Shown: positions 49,126-61,500, counted from the first letter of the stretch. The stretch: 64,000 nt of DNA from Membranipora membranacea (GCA_914767715.1 OU612068.1:27776001-27840000), one strand, 5' to 3'. Numbers and translations are program-made. The notes: generated from the sequence alone by a model not told the origin.

Positions 49126-49493
49126 AATGCACCATTGAAAACCCTGTTATACAGGGTTTCCAAATCATTGGAGGCTTGAATGTTTTGTTAAATCTTAATT
49201 TTAGTGACGAAACTCATGAAAGATTCTGCCAAATTGTCCGCAAAACAGGCAGAAAATGCTATAATTGACTATCCAAATTCTAAAATTATTTCCCAAACTA
49301 TGTCCATATGAGTTTTCAATGTTGCAGATTCAGAATCAAAAATGATTTTTATCCTATTATAAGCGGTCTTCAAGATAACCCCTTTTCAGCACGTTTTCTT
49401 ATGTGGCGTGGGTTAAAAGTACCAAACTGGAGAGAGGACAACTCCAGATTGAGGCCTAAATCAGAGCTCAGAAAACTGTCTATACAATTCACT
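49126..49493 (-). repeat. Second copy of MITE plus coding-like unit
   Basis: Relative of 39312-39711: the MITE part (GATTCAGAATC and CACCATTGAAAAC ends, the outer left end missing) lies at about 49126-49345, and the adjoining coding-like unit at 49382-49493. The MITE is in opposite internal orientation to the 39-kb copy. Confidence 0.65.
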
Positions 49494-50370
49494 GCTAAGC
49501 TTCTGATCCCTACTGTTGAATAGAGTTGATGATTGACTATCTGCTGGCGTGGCCGTATACTAGGATCCGGCCCCTCTGTAATTAAGTCTTGATACTTCTT
49601 ACCACTGTCAAATTCGAATCCCTTTTCAATGAATGCATGGCAGCATCCTCCTGCTTGAGCATGCTGCTCAAGAACGACACATTTCTTCCCAGCTTTGGCC
49701 AGCAGAGCTGCGGTGGTCAATCCACTGATATCTGATCCTATCAATATAACGTCGATATCATTAGGTATTTTCTTCTGGGCAAATCCTAGAATATCAATAA
49801 AAGATAGTTATAACCACTGATATATATTATATAGATGGGGGGTACATATCAGACCCTGAGCAAGCGCATGGCTATTCATGTGTGGTTGCTGAACTTCATT
49901 TCTCATTTTTTGATTGGTCCACAGGTTCGGAATTTAGAATAACTGACACTTGTAGACCTAATAAGTCTATAGCAGCACCAGATTGCAAAAGTTTTGTTCC
50001 ATCAATATAGTAATCTCAACAGTAAAATGCTGCTGCGTTCCATCACTATCTCAGTCTCCCTCTAAGACAAGACAAGGAAATAATAGATGGGGTAAATGGA
50101 GAAAATTACGATGAAACAGACAGAACATGTCTACCCGGCTAAGCAAACCCTGAGCCTAGATTACCTTGTTGATGACTATGCCCGCAGAGCTTTATCGAGT
50201 ATTATGGGATTAGGTGGTCTCCGTGTATCACCTATAAATGGGTTCCTTCCTGCTTTAGGCTTTGTGAACATTAGTGATATATAAACTGCCAGACAGCATA
50301 GCGCAAACCAAATCAGCAGCATAATTGGGTACTGGCCAATAAGACTGAAAGCAGTGGCAAGGATAACCAT

Positions 50371-51470
50371 TCTGTGCAGTTGCGTCAGATGTAATCTACA
50401 AGGCAAAAAGATTGCCATCAACAGCTTACTGGGCACAAGGAGCTTAGGTTTTTTTACTCCTTCGTGGGTTTCTCATCTAGTAACACTCGCGAGTCGCACT
50501 CACTTGGTTTACTGTTCAAATAAACCTTGACTCACCAGTGAGTGTGTGGAATGGGTCTGAATGGCACATTGAATTAAGTCTTTGTTTTCATAGCTCTCTC
50601 ATCAATGAGGTGAACGACCGTTGTCAGAGGAAAGAGACTGTTAACTACAGATACCTATGCGGGGCTTTATCCATCGGTTATGAAGTGTTTGGCAAGGTGG
50701 GGTGGGTGCGGCCGGGAGGGGCGCCATGGCGGTACGAGGACCTTCCCCAGAAAATATTCAAAGAACAGAGACAGTTTATAGGCATTCCAGCCCTTTTCGA
50801 GAAGAAAATTTTCAACAGGGATCTTAGTGTAACAGGGAGGAAGGAATATACTTTATTATCCCTATACTGTGATTGATACAAATACTTCAAATTGAATACA
50901 ATCTGCGAACATAATATGGAGTGTGAAAAGAGGAAACACAGCGAAAATATGAAAAATGTCAAAATATAATAGTGGTTGAAAAGAACACAAGGGAGTCGTA
51001 GACGGTAGGACCAGATCTTGAATTAAAAGAAGAAGAGGATTAATATTCAATAAAATATGTGAAATTGTTATATTGTCCATGAATAGAGTTAATAATTATA
51101 ACAATTGCTAATTTTTTGACCAAATTCGGATTTTATTGACCACCACAGACAAGGCTTTTTGGAGGAGATGCCATGAACTTGCAAACATTGAATTTTTACA
51201 AGGTCAATCCCCCTCATAACACGCAGAAATTTGCCAATGAAAACAGCTACATCAGTAGCCTACTATCCCTTCATATTCTCTGTTATTGATAAACATAAAC
51301 TGAGTCTATGTGTATTGATAACGCTTATGGCAATTTTAGGGAATTTTTTAAAATTGACCTGCCAAAAAAAAGTGATTTTAGATAGGACCAGGGGACCATG
51401 GCCCTACCTAAAATCACTTGTACTTCTTGTAGTGGGGACTGGAAGCACTAGAGTTCAAATCAGGTGTCTT
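50371..51470. other. Upstream of RETSAT-like gene; one unassigned frame
   Basis: A 112-codon frame at 50538-50876 (+), containing VGWVRPGGAPWRYEDLPQKI, has a coding-like look but no recognised family and no splice context. An imperfect palindrome lies at about 51371-51420 (AAGTGATTTTAG / CTAAAATCACTT). No other feature is seen. Confidence 0.35.
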
Positions 51471-51476
51471 ATCACC

Positions 51477-51612
51477 CGCCACATCCTGAAGCATGGGCGA
51501 CGAAATATTAGTGCCTTAGTGGCAAGGCCACAATATCTGCACCAGTTTGCTCTCTGTGTGCAGGCAGGTCGGAGCACACCTGGGAGACAACCGAACCCCC
51601 CCTTCTGCTCCT
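51477..51612 (-). mobile_element. SINE body, second copy
   Basis: Reverse complement of the SINE body at 19143-19370: GCAGGTCGGAGCACACCTGG and the preceding CAGTTTGCTCTC are shared. The tRNA-like head is degenerate. Confidence 0.65.
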
Positions 51613-52884
51613 TTGCTTTCTGTGTGTACTAAATAAATGTATTATTAACCAGTAACCAGTAACCAGTAACCAGAAACCATTACCTTCATTTAATTTCACA
51701 AGTCAGTAAGTGTACTTATGTGGAGTTCATCGTCACACTAGACTGCGTAGGTCAGTACCAAGAATAGAAAATCCGTTGATGTTGCAATTTACGTTTTTAC
51801 AGACGCTGGATGGTACAAGTACAAGTGACCTCGCAGGGTATTTAGCAAACACCAGAATAAAATGCAAGCAGAGTGAAGTGATCCATCACGGATGTAACAA
51901 CAACAATGGATTATGCTAGTCTTAGCTCAGAAATGAAATGTATTTATATTTTTACACGCCAAAGTTAACCTAGACAGTCAAGGACAGACTTTTGATTTAA
52001 ATACTCTTGATTTAAATAAGTCGATCCTTGTCAGAACGCTAAGTTTAAGCGAGAATTTAAAGACTGAATATATCGTGAGTATCGTGAGTTATATTATCAC
52101 TCGAATTATTAAAGACGATAAACCACAACTCTAATAATGGAATAACTGTGGTAGTCGATTTCACTAGAAATTATAATTTAAATATATCGTACTCACCGAA
52201 GTGCTAGTCTAACCAATTTGAACCAAAATAAGAAGGGCGATTTCCTAACCGACGTTTAAAAGAGGTTATATTTTGCATTATGTCCCTCCCGAATTGACAT
52301 CGCGCCAACCGCAATGTCAGGCTGCCACAGTGTTGTAACCCAAAAATTCAATAAACGACTTTCACAAAATTGTAAGAATTTGAATGGCTGTAAAAATAGT
52401 TAATTGACACGCCTTATGATCTAGAACTCCCTATTTTAGTATCTATTGGTGGGCCTCATATGGGAGTTGGTCATGATATGCCAACTCTCATGTCTTGAAT
52501 AGTTTCAGGCAAAAAGCTTTGGTGGTATGAATTGACCTTGGCATTGACCCTGGCTCTCCTCAAGATCTGGTTTGAGCCTGATCTTGGGTTCCAAATTGAC
52601 CAACAGGTTCATCATAAGAAGAACTTAGGGCACGATGCTAGTTCTCAAATGATATTATTGTGACAAGCAGTTCTATCTTCTACCCTACGGCTTATTCTCC
52701 TATCGCTAAGGGGCATGAGATAAAATAAAGGTGGTTATTTAAAGCAGACAAGGCATAGATGATACTTGGTTAATTATACTTGTAAACCAAAGACTGAGCT
52801 TTTGTAAGCATATTTATACACAGCTTGTTGTGGTGCAATTTTGTTGTATGCTCTGTCTGCATTATCTGATGAATTAAAGTATTG
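51613..52884. other. No gene seen
   Basis: AT-rich intergenic DNA with short frames only. A short AACCAGTAACCAGT tandem stretch occurs at about 51648-51680. Confidence 0.45.
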
Positions 52885-53249
52885 TTAAAGGGCAACCAAG
52901 GTTTCAAACAAGTTCTAATCGATTGATAGCAGATTGCACCTTCTGAATAGGGAAAAAGAAAAAATCTAATTCGGATGATTATTCAGCCAGAATTCTTGTG
53001 AAACAATTCATCGATCAGGTACTAAAACTCAGCTAAAATAGAATACCACATGGCAGTTTCCTGTTCCTGTTATTATTTAGCCTGTGCTCTATCATTATTA
53101 CAATAATGTCTTGGAACCTCCCCTAAACTGAAGTGTTACCCAGCTTAGAGTCAGCAACTATTTAGAGTTTTGCATCGCGTCATGCACAAAGCTGATGCTG
53201 CCTATCACTACCACTAATGCATTGCTACGAAACCTTGGTTGCCCTTTAA
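52885..53249. mobile_element. TTAA-flanked MITE, copy 1 of a head-to-head pair
   Basis: Ends AGGGCAACCAAGGTTTC (52889) and GAAACCTTGGTTGCCCT (ending 53245) are inverted. TTAA flanks it at 52885-52888 and 53246-53249. It has about 357 bp with no frame. Its reverse complement is about 90% identical to the neighbour at 53250-53627. Confidence 0.85.
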
Positions 53250-53631
53250 AGGGCAACCAAGGTTTCGCAGCAATGCATTAATGGGTAGCAAATAATGTGC
53301 TGGGCAGCATCAGCTTTGTGCATTACGCGATGCAAAACTCAAAGTAGTTGCTGACTCTAAGCTGGGTAACACTTCAGTTTAGGGGAGGTTCCAAGACTTT
53401 GCTGTAATAACTAGAGAGCACAGGCTAAATAATAACAGGAACAGGAAACTGCTATGTGGTATTCTCTTTTAGCTTGAGTTTGAGTACCTGATGGAAGAAA
53501 TGTTTCACAAGAGTTCTGGCTGAATAATCATCCGAATTATATTTTGTCTTTTTCCCCATGCAGAAGATGCAATCTGCTATTAATCAATGGCCATCAATGA
53601 GAAGTTGTTTGAAACCTTGGTTGCCCTTTAA
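53246..53631. mobile_element. TTAA-flanked MITE, copy 2 of a head-to-head pair
   Basis: Same termini as copy 1, at 53250 and 53627, in opposite orientation, sharing the central TTAA (53246-53249) and ending with TTAA at 53628-53631. Together the two form a 740-bp inverted repeat. TTAA targeting suggests a piggyBac-type helper, although the termini are not classical. Confidence 0.85.
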
Positions 53632-55020
53632 GATTATTGCTCACAACATGCTGTAACGCATACTATTTATTTGTTCCATGTTGAAGGTTTTTAATCAGTG
53701 AATTTTCCATTGGACACAGAATTACCATATAAAAATGCGACTAACAAAGTTATGGATTCGGTATAAACTTTAAAATACATATTAAATAGTCAACCTGTGC
53801 CCCTTCTTTGCAAGTTCAAAGGGATCTAAGTCAAGTATAAATACCAAAAATGTGATAATATTCAAAACGTTTGTTTAAAAATGTTTAGCCTTTCATGTAA
53901 ACCCGCACTCCAGTCCAGGCCTTGTAGGGTTCTAGTATAGTATATTGAAACTGTGTGAAAACCAAAACCCGTCACCGCGTGACAAAGCTGATGTCGTTAA
54001 ACAGGTATTTTCTTTTTTTTTTAGGTTAGTAAACTTGAGAAATACAAAGCTTAAAAATTAGGAAACTGAAAAAATTCCATCTGCAAAATCTTTTTATTAT
54101 AGCCCCGTTTTTTGCCTCCAGCTATTAAAATACAGTAAAAGCAATCTCCATGTTCAAACAGGGGACAAATTCTCCTGAAACAATTACAGACCTGAATAAC
54201 TGTTTTATATTTTTTTTACTCCAAATGCATTTACCACAAAAAATTCGACCATAAAATATTATAGAAGAAATTATTGACAGTGCCCTTAGGCTATCGGAAT
54301 CATATTTACACCAGTGAGTTATATTTGTTAAAATTGTGAAGTTAGACCGTTATCGAAATAGAACTTCACCAAGAAATACTTGCCCCAACTCTTTTCCTCA
54401 TATACATCAATGACTGTACAGGCAAAGTAGTGTCCAACAATAACAATTCAAATTCTTTCCACAACAAAGACAAAATTAATAAGCACCCTTTATATCAATA
54501 AAACTTAAATGAATTCATAGGAATTATGCTGGCTCCTCTATTGCTTTAGGAGATCATCAGACAATAACTGAAACTGAATGCCATGCTGCAGTTGGAAAAT
54601 TTGTGAGTGATGTCAAACCATCCAGCTTTGGTCTGGAAACTTAGTTATTACAAGTTAGAAGCCTCCAAAACTTGCCATGACATCCTTAAGGTGAAACGTT
54701 TTCGACGGGTAATTAATGCATGTTGTCTTATTTTTGTACAAGAAAAGACAATGCTGTGATCTATTTCTATTGAAATTGTTCCAAATGTGCGCAGTGCTCT
54801 CTGTTTTCCAGGCGCCCTTGTGCACTTTGCCAGGTTTACTGGAGGATTAAGCTGCGGGTCTTCCTGCTCTTCGCTCATACTCACTCCTTGTTGGTGACTT
54901 AATATTGATTAAATGCAGAATAGACTTTTAGACTTCTCTTCAGAAGACTAAAGCGATTTGATCGAAAACCAATAATTTTAACAATCTCATCCAATCCCCA
55001 ACAAGAGTTGACCATACTGG
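53632..55020. other. No gene seen
   Basis: AT-rich intergenic DNA. A minus-strand 78-codon frame at 54648-54884 has no recognised motif and is not called. Confidence 0.45.
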
Positions 55021-55032
55021 TATGTGCAGGGG

Positions 55033-56215
55033 ACCGGAATGAACGTGGTTGGAATGAAAGCCGACAGGATTGAAATTAGCATGAATGAACATAGACTGGT
55101 ATGAAAGTCTAAAATCCTGGAATGAACGTAGAAAGTGCTGGATTGAGCATCGACTACATTAGTATATAGAAGCAACGCAAGAGCAACTCTCTAAAATAAT
55201 TGTGTAAACTAATGATGATCAATCACAAAGGCACTCACATCTGTTTATGATGATGGTTACTAAATTTCTGATGGCTATATGGAATCAAGCAGGAATTAAG
55301 TACAAAAGCTGAAATGGTAATGAAATATTGAAAGAGAAACCCTTTGTATATTTCATCAGCAAAACAATGGTCAAGCATTAACGAAATCAGGTGTATCTGA
55401 TGAATCGTAGTAGTTTACTCCTCGGTTCACTGTTATCTGTGAACATTCATTTTTCGTAATGGTTATTGTGACAGTGCACATTGTTTTCCCTGCACGCTCT
55501 CCACCAGTCGTCTCGTCATTTATCGAAATAGCTAACTCGTATCACCAATGTGGTACAGTTAGCACATCCATTACGTCTGTGACAAAAACGTAAAGATGTG
55601 TTTTTATCTATCACCTATGTACATTGTATGGACACATACCAAAATCATGTTGCAATTCAATCGAGGACGTCATATCAACTGCTAGTTTTCAGCCGACTGT
55701 CAAGTCCATCACTGTCAGAGGTTTTTAATCAAGTTTTTAAAAACCTTTGTTTTAAAATGTACACAACAGACTCTACACCCCTTCTCACTTTAGGGCGCTA
55801 CCGCAAAGGTAGAATAGAGCCACAGCAGGAGGTGGGAAACTTCCCACCCTCCCCCCACCAAACTTAGCTTGTCAAGACCAGCTACCGTTACCGGTACTAA
55901 ACATAACAAATAAATATAAATAGTACCAAATGTGCAGCACATGTAGTTTGGCATGGAAGTATTGAATTACCTTGTTTATCTTGATTGTGACAAGCATTGT
56001 TATAGTTATTGTTCATAAGATGTATGCTGGTTTTTTATAACACAATTATTTTGGGGATTTGCTCTCCTGTTGACTCTTTATACCAACTAATATAGTCGAC
56101 GTTCGATCCAGCACTTTCTACGTTCATTCCAGGATTTTCGACTTTCATACCAGACTACGTTCATTCCAGTTAGTTCAATCCCGTCGACGTTTGTTCCAGT
56201 CGGCGTTCATTCCAC
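55033..56215. mobile_element. 1.2-kb element with long sub-repetitive TIRs
   Basis: The first and last ~135 bp are inverted relatives (CCTGGAATGAACGTAGAAAG / CTTTCTACGTTCATTCCAGG, and TGGTATGAAAGTC / GACTTTCATACCA). Each end is itself made of repeated GGAATGAACGT-like words. No transposase frame is seen inside; 55598-55867 is open but unrecognised. No clear target duplication was found. Long, internally repetitive TIRs recall fold-back or Mutator-like elements. Confidence 0.75.
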
Positions 56216-56504
56216 GATTCTGTGTGCACCTTCTGGTTACAAACAAGCAACCCCATAAATCTGACAACATTTCCTTAGGTGAACCCAACCATGCGTTATT
56301 ACAAGTAATCGCACAAGAGCAAATGTGTGACAAATGAAAAAAATGTTCAAGTCATTTTCATAACCTTGAACAGAATGTTTAATACCAACGGTCATAGACT
56401 TTAGGATTCTAGAATAAAAAAGGAACAAGAGCAGAAGGAAAAAGAAACGAAAAAATAAAAAGAAGCTACCAGCGTTCATTTGAAAAGGTCAATAGTGGGT
56501 AAAT

Positions 56505-56735
56505 GTCAAGTGAGAAAATGTCCGGGTGGAAAAATAGATTGGTGGGAAAAGGTCCAGGTGGAAAAATGGATTAGTGAGAAAACGTCCAGGTGAGAAAAAG
56601 GATCAGTGAGAAATCGTCCTGGTGGGAAAATGGCTGGGTGGGAATATGGCTTGTTGGGAAAATGGCTGGGTGGGATAAAGGGAGGTGGGAAAATGGCTAG
56701 GTGGGAAAATGACATTGGGAAAATGTCCGGATACC
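56505..56735. repeat. Minisatellite, ~17-18 bp period
   Basis: About 13 degenerate units of the type GGTGGGAAAATGGCTGG / GGTGAGAAAACGTCCAG. The minus-strand 115-codon frame over it is only the translated repeat, not a gene. Confidence 0.85.
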
Positions 56736-56928
56736 CTGAGTAGTAGGATGTAAATGTAAGTTTCTTTATAAATTTAATATGGCAGCATGAACAGTAATCA
56801 TTGCACATGGCTGGACCGCAGTTTGGGGGGGATTTAGGAGTACGCTGAGCCATTCAAAATTTGCTTCAACCGACTTTTGTTGATGGTAGAGAAAAACGTA
56901 AAAAATAAGAATTGAACAATTATCATAA

Positions 56929-57052
56929 GTTTACAGCACCCAGTATTCCCAGGCGGTCACCCATCCAAGTACTAACTGGGCTCGACGTTGCTTAGCTTCA
57001 GTGATCAGACGAGGACTGGCGTTTTCATATGGTTTTTGATATGGTCGTAGAC
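56929..57052 (-). rRNA. 5S rRNA-like copy
   Basis: The minus strand matches eukaryotic 5S rRNA from GTCTACGACCATA to GGGTGCTGTA. The internal control region is intact in outline: A box GAAGCTAAGCAACG and C box GGATGGGTGACCGCCTGGGA. Near nucleotides 12-25 there is about a 6-nt extra stretch that looks like a duplication of ACCATAT, which would disturb helices I/II. It is single, not in a tandem array, so it may be a dispersed pseudogene or a 5S-derived SINE head. A T-run follows about 35 nt downstream. Confidence 0.8.
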
Positions 57053-57480
57053 AATTACTGACATTAATATTGGCTATTTTATGCTTGGATTCGGAAATTT
57101 CAAAATAGGGACAGCAACTATTTTTTACAAGTGTCTAGCTTCTGTTTGATGACTATTTAAATGATTTTTATCTCTCTGCTAACGAATCAGTGACCATAAA
57201 CTTGATTTGAGTAGGTATCATTGGTATTAAGGCAACAATCAACTGAACACAACATCACCTTCAGCTACATTGTGTACCATTCTGTTGGACTTCACTCTAC
57301 ACCAAAGAGCAAAACTCAACTGGCCAGGAAGGAGACACCGAGTAGTAGTATGGCTGGAAGAGTTTGGACCGGGTATTGTCGGGTCGGGTTTATCCACCTC
57401 GGGTCAGTGTCAGGTTTTAGATTTGCCAATGACCAGTTTCCTCAGTCCTAGTCAGTCACTACCAATATCAAGTATTTTGT
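57053..57480. other. No gene seen
   Basis: Short overlapping frames only. The right part probably includes the 3' body of the reversed SINE whose head lies at 57500-57565. Confidence 0.4.
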
Positions 57481-57499
57481 TACCACTAGTTGTTCAAAT

Positions 57500-57565
57500 C
57501 ATTTCCTGCACCGAGATTCAAACCTTTGACCTTGTGTGGTCTGCACTCCGTGCTCTCAACCACTT
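57500..57565 (-). mobile_element. tRNA-like SINE head
   Basis: On the minus strand, GTGGTTGAGAGCACGG (A box-like) and GGTTTGAATCTC (B box-like) are spaced as in a tRNA gene. The folded tRNA is not convincing, so a SINE or tRNA pseudogene is likelier than a functional tRNA. Confidence 0.55.
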
Positions 57566-57898
57566 CCCCAACGAGTTTGCATGACAGTCTCGAAAACTAT
57601 GTCTCTATGATCATAAAAATAGCTATTAGCCATACCTGTGCTGTGATTATTTTACAGTTCACAGCACTACACATAAGTATTCTTCAGACCCATTTGAATC
57701 AATGAACACTTTAAATTATATGAAACTGATGGGGGCGATGGTGATGGGGCGAACATTGTTGCACTGAAACAATGAAGAGTTGGCAGCCTCCCTGATTGCG
57801 CAACAGCGTAAACACACCAATTATGTCAAACCACCGAAACTTACAAAATGCACTGTGGGATCGATGAGATTTATTGAGATCCTCAGCAACACACAGGG

Positions 57899-58165
57899 GT
57901 GGCTTCATGCTGCTGGGGCCGGCCATGCGGAGGTTGTACTAGAGAAGGCCTCGAAACAGTGCTTGACTCATGGTTTCTGGCTGAAGACCTGTGTGTTGTG
58001 CAGTGGTACGCGCACCACTGTATGTTTAGTCTAAGTGCTCAGACTCCAAGGCGCAGGGAGTTACTTGCGCAAGCTATCAAACTCCTCTCCCCTTCTCCGT
58101 CTGAGCAAAAACCTGGGGATATGATGGGATTGTCTTCTCTTTGTTCAGAGCAATTTGCATTGTAA
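57899..58165 (+). CDS. Unassigned frame containing the palindrome arm
   Basis: Eighty-eight codons ending at TAA 58163-58165, followed by AATAAA at about 58199. From about residue 17 the frame looks protein-like (ETVLDSWFLAEDLCVVQWYA; then TPRRRELLAQAIKLL). Its segment 58030-58083 is the single-copy form of the 55-nt arm of the palindrome at 44141-44251. A splice junction upstream is likely but not located. It could be the 3' exon of a small gene or a transposon-encoded protein. Confidence 0.35.
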   Translation: MASCCWGRPCGGCTREGLETVLDSWFLAEDLCVVQWYAHHCMFSLSAQTPRRRELLAQAIKLLSPSPSEQKPGDMMGLSSLCSEQFAL

Positions 58166-58552
58166 TCAATGACAACTCTTAAACTTTGATCTTCCCCAAT
58201 AAAACTTGCATATGTTCATAGAGATTTGTCCCCTCTGAACAACATGGAATTACTCTCTTCTTGCGGAAGATCAAGGAAAAGCAGTTATTGAGGTTTAAAG
58301 CTGCTGAGGGAAGATAACTCCCATTTTGTGACAGCTCCTCCTATTGCACATAGTCAAGGGGGACAATCCAGTATTTACACACATGGCAACCTTGACCTTT
58401 TCTTATTTACATCAACTGGGCCCCCTTTCTGGCCAAGAATTCAGTGGGGACAGGACATAGGGTCATTTCACCTTTATTAATTTTGTTGTTTTACACTCAC
58501 TGATCTCCTCTATATGGAAAATCTGATCAGTAATATAATGATATGAAGGAAG
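58166..58552. other. Upstream region of RecQ-like gene
   Basis: Contains AATAAA at about 58199, a possible poly-A signal for the preceding frame, and the presumed RecQ-like promoter. No other feature is seen. Confidence 0.4.
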
Positions 58553-61500
58553 ATGGATGAGTCTGAAATAAGTGACATTATTCAAACAAACTTAAACATA
58601 TCAGTAAAACAAGAACAGTTACAGGCTATCAATTCATATTTTGTTGAACAAAAAGATACCATATTCATTGCTCCAACCGGTTTTGGGAAATCTCTCCTAT
58701 ACTTAGCAGCACCCTTCCTGTATGACCATGATACTGAGTTCTACAAACCCCAGCAGGCACAATCAAACAAGGAGGTAAGTGACAAGAACCAACTTTCCCT
58801 GAATGTTAACAATGATATTTATTTTTAGTTTTTTTAGTCTCTCTCGCTCATTCAATACATACAATAGTCTACATTATATGTTGAATTCTTGGTGCCTTGG
58901 CACCTAGCTCACTAACACTATCATCTCTTCCACCTAGGTACCATCCATTATTCCATTTGATGGCTTCCAGAATATAGCTATTGACTTTGTATAGAATTTG
59001 TACTCTAGCATACTATACATGCAAGTGAGATGGACTACATCATCATTTCATTTGTATCCAAGGCCCTCAACAACCTCACCTCAGTGCTCAAAATTCTGAA
59101 ATTGTCGACATCATACTTTTTGGTGTATTTGAATTTGATTGCAGACACTTTGTTCAAATAGTCGTTCTCCACATTGATCTTGATTTGAACCACCATTTTT
59201 GTTTCATAGGATTCTGTGGGCTCATGTGTGAGGAGATTGACTTATGCGTCAAGCTCAACTGTTCAGAAGGTTAGTTATGACTGTAATGGTTTAGTCTAGA
59301 TGACAAACTCCTTCAATATTTTAGTACAGAGGTTCATTAATTTGAATTTTACACCAAAACTGATTTTGTAGCGGCACCGTATCCTTGCCATTTTTTGCTC
59401 AGGATGCATGATCACAAAGGACTAAAAATGAATAAGATCCAAATATTTAATTTAGTCATCTTTTTATGTCTCATTTTCAATGACTGAATAAGGTATTAAG
59501 TTAGTCTGAACACAGGCATTTTTAGTTGCTAGGGCTCAGGTGGTTGTCAGCTGTTGATGATTCAAAAATATGGTGATAGGTTAATATTAATACTGTTGGG
59601 TTGAGATACTGTGGCCCCTATATTACAGTGGTGACACTAGTTGGAACCTTCACAGCCCAATGGGCCCGAGGTCTGAAACCAGAAATAAAATGTAGACCTT
59701 TGGCCAACCTTGCATATTTTGTTGATAAGCATTAAAAGCATTTGAGTTTTTGGTTGGATATTGTTCACTTAATCTAGTGATCCATACATGTCATATTTTC
59801 TAGCAAACATCCAACAAGATTGAATTATCTTTTTTTTTTTCCAGAATGCACCATCCCAATTCCTAATTGTAATGCCATTGGTGTCGATGACTGAGGATGC
59901 CATCACGAACATTCATAAGAACCTACCCAAGCTCTCGGCAATTCATCTCTCTGCCGCCACTACACATATGTGTAGGGCTGCTGTGTTCATATTTACGAGC
60001 CCGGAAAGTATTCTCGATGGCAGTGGGAGAAAGGTGTTACAGGAGGGTTTGAATGTGAAGACGGTCTTCATCGACGAATTCCATATCGTTGAGCAATGGT
60101 AGTTATTCTTTCTCATAATACAGTATTAAAATATTATCCCCATGATATATCATAAATAAACAAATCTATATGACCTCCGTCCGCTTCCGGAGTGAAAATG
60201 ATGAAAATCCAGAGAGAAGCCAGCTTGAAGAAGCATTAAATGTTGACATATTATTTAGATTTTGTAAATTGAGAAGAAAAAACATAGGGCCATAATTAAA
60301 TCATAATAACTGACAATTCTCAGGCCTAGTCTAAGTGGCGCAGGGAGTTAGCGGCACCAGCTATCAAACTCCTATCCCCATATTCAATATAATTCAAACC
60401 CTCTCAAATGTTATGTATATGATGGCAGCTATGGGGGTCAATGGAGCTGAGAAAAACCATACATAGGCAACTGATGTCATGTCATCTGGTTTAAAGTGGA
60501 AAACTAATATTACTGGGACCATTTAAATATACAGCACTTGGATTAAATTTCAATGCCAACAGTATTTTCCCCGAGCCAGACACTCAAAGTAAATAAAGAC
60601 ATGTACATGTGCTTACATTCATATTTCATGTTATTTTAGGGGTGCTGAGAAAGGAAAGGATGATTCATTTCGGAGTGCATATGGCAGACTCAACAGCTTG
60701 CACTCCTTTCTGAAGAGTGTGCCTTTCGTTTGTATGTCAGCCACTGCCTCTGATGATACCATACACCATGTCAACACATCACTTAACATCGTGCCGAATA
60801 TTTTCAAAGTTTCTATCAACAAGAAGAATATAATGTAAGTCAAATTATTTTAAGTGTGTATATTTTTAATGCCTTAATTCGGAGCATCTAGCTACTTCCA
60901 CACGTGTATGTTAATATCTGCTCAGACTCCAAGGCGCAGGGAGTTACATGCGCCAGCTTTCAAACTATCAAACAGAGGAGTTTGATAGTTGAAGCAGGTA
61001 ACTCCCTGTGCCTTGGAATCTGAGCACTTAGACTATTCCCAGTGTGTTGCAATGCTTTCCTGTTCAATTTATAAGTACTGACACTGGCCAACGCTTGCAG
61101 TTGCTCTCAGCCCGGTGACGTTCAGTTCAGCTAGTGATAGTGTCAACCTTGCGGTTGTCAACGTCTCAATTCAGCGTCATTTGCATGAGAAAAACACAAG
61201 TTGAAGTCTTATTCATTCTAGATTTTTTGTTTCATTTGTAGCTATCACACAGTGAGAGTTACAGGGAACATTCTTGCAGATTTCAAATGGTTGTGTGACC
61301 TGATTAATTCTAGACCGCTAGACCTTCCTAGAATGATGATATTCTTTACAAACATCAACACCTTAGTGGATGCTTACCAGTACATCACACTTAACACTCA
61401 TCAACCTGTAGGTTCTACCACCGCCAGAGTGGTTATGTACCACTTAATAACAGACAGCAACATCAAGTCAAGAATATTGGCTGACCTTGGCAATACATCT

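Larger units (their letters stand above)
41889..50370 (-). pseudogene. RETSAT: All-trans-retinol 13,14-reductase-like, damaged
   Basis: Exons seen: 50370-50165, 49785-49603, 47025 to about 46800, 46226-46025, 45253-45095, 44808-44656, 44450-44324, 43996-43894, 43524-43429, 43226-43129, 42710-42546, 42029-41889. RETSAT is an ER flavoenzyme that saturates retinol. Landmarks are an N-terminal membrane segment, NPFIGDTRRPPNPIILDKA, LLAKAGKKCVVLEQHAQAGG, SSYPIGGASEIAMN, DPTWEERYPGKS, DYEALKTSF and YLTGQ. Faults: an in-frame TAG and 1-nt shift at the end of exon 1; GxGxxG of the FAD fold reads GSDISG; the exon expected after FDSG was not found; exons 43524-43429 and 43226-43129 are out of phase by one; AT replaces AG before the last exon. 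The other junctions are clean, so decay is recent or some faults are assembly errors. Confidence 0.8.

Noticed and set aside
50538-50876. 112-codon frame as a definite gene
   Set aside because: Composition is somewhat protein-like, but no family, promoter, poly-A or splice evidence was found.
56506-56853. 115-codon minus-strand frame with repeated FSHQSIFPPG
   Set aside because: Translation of the 17-18 bp minisatellite.
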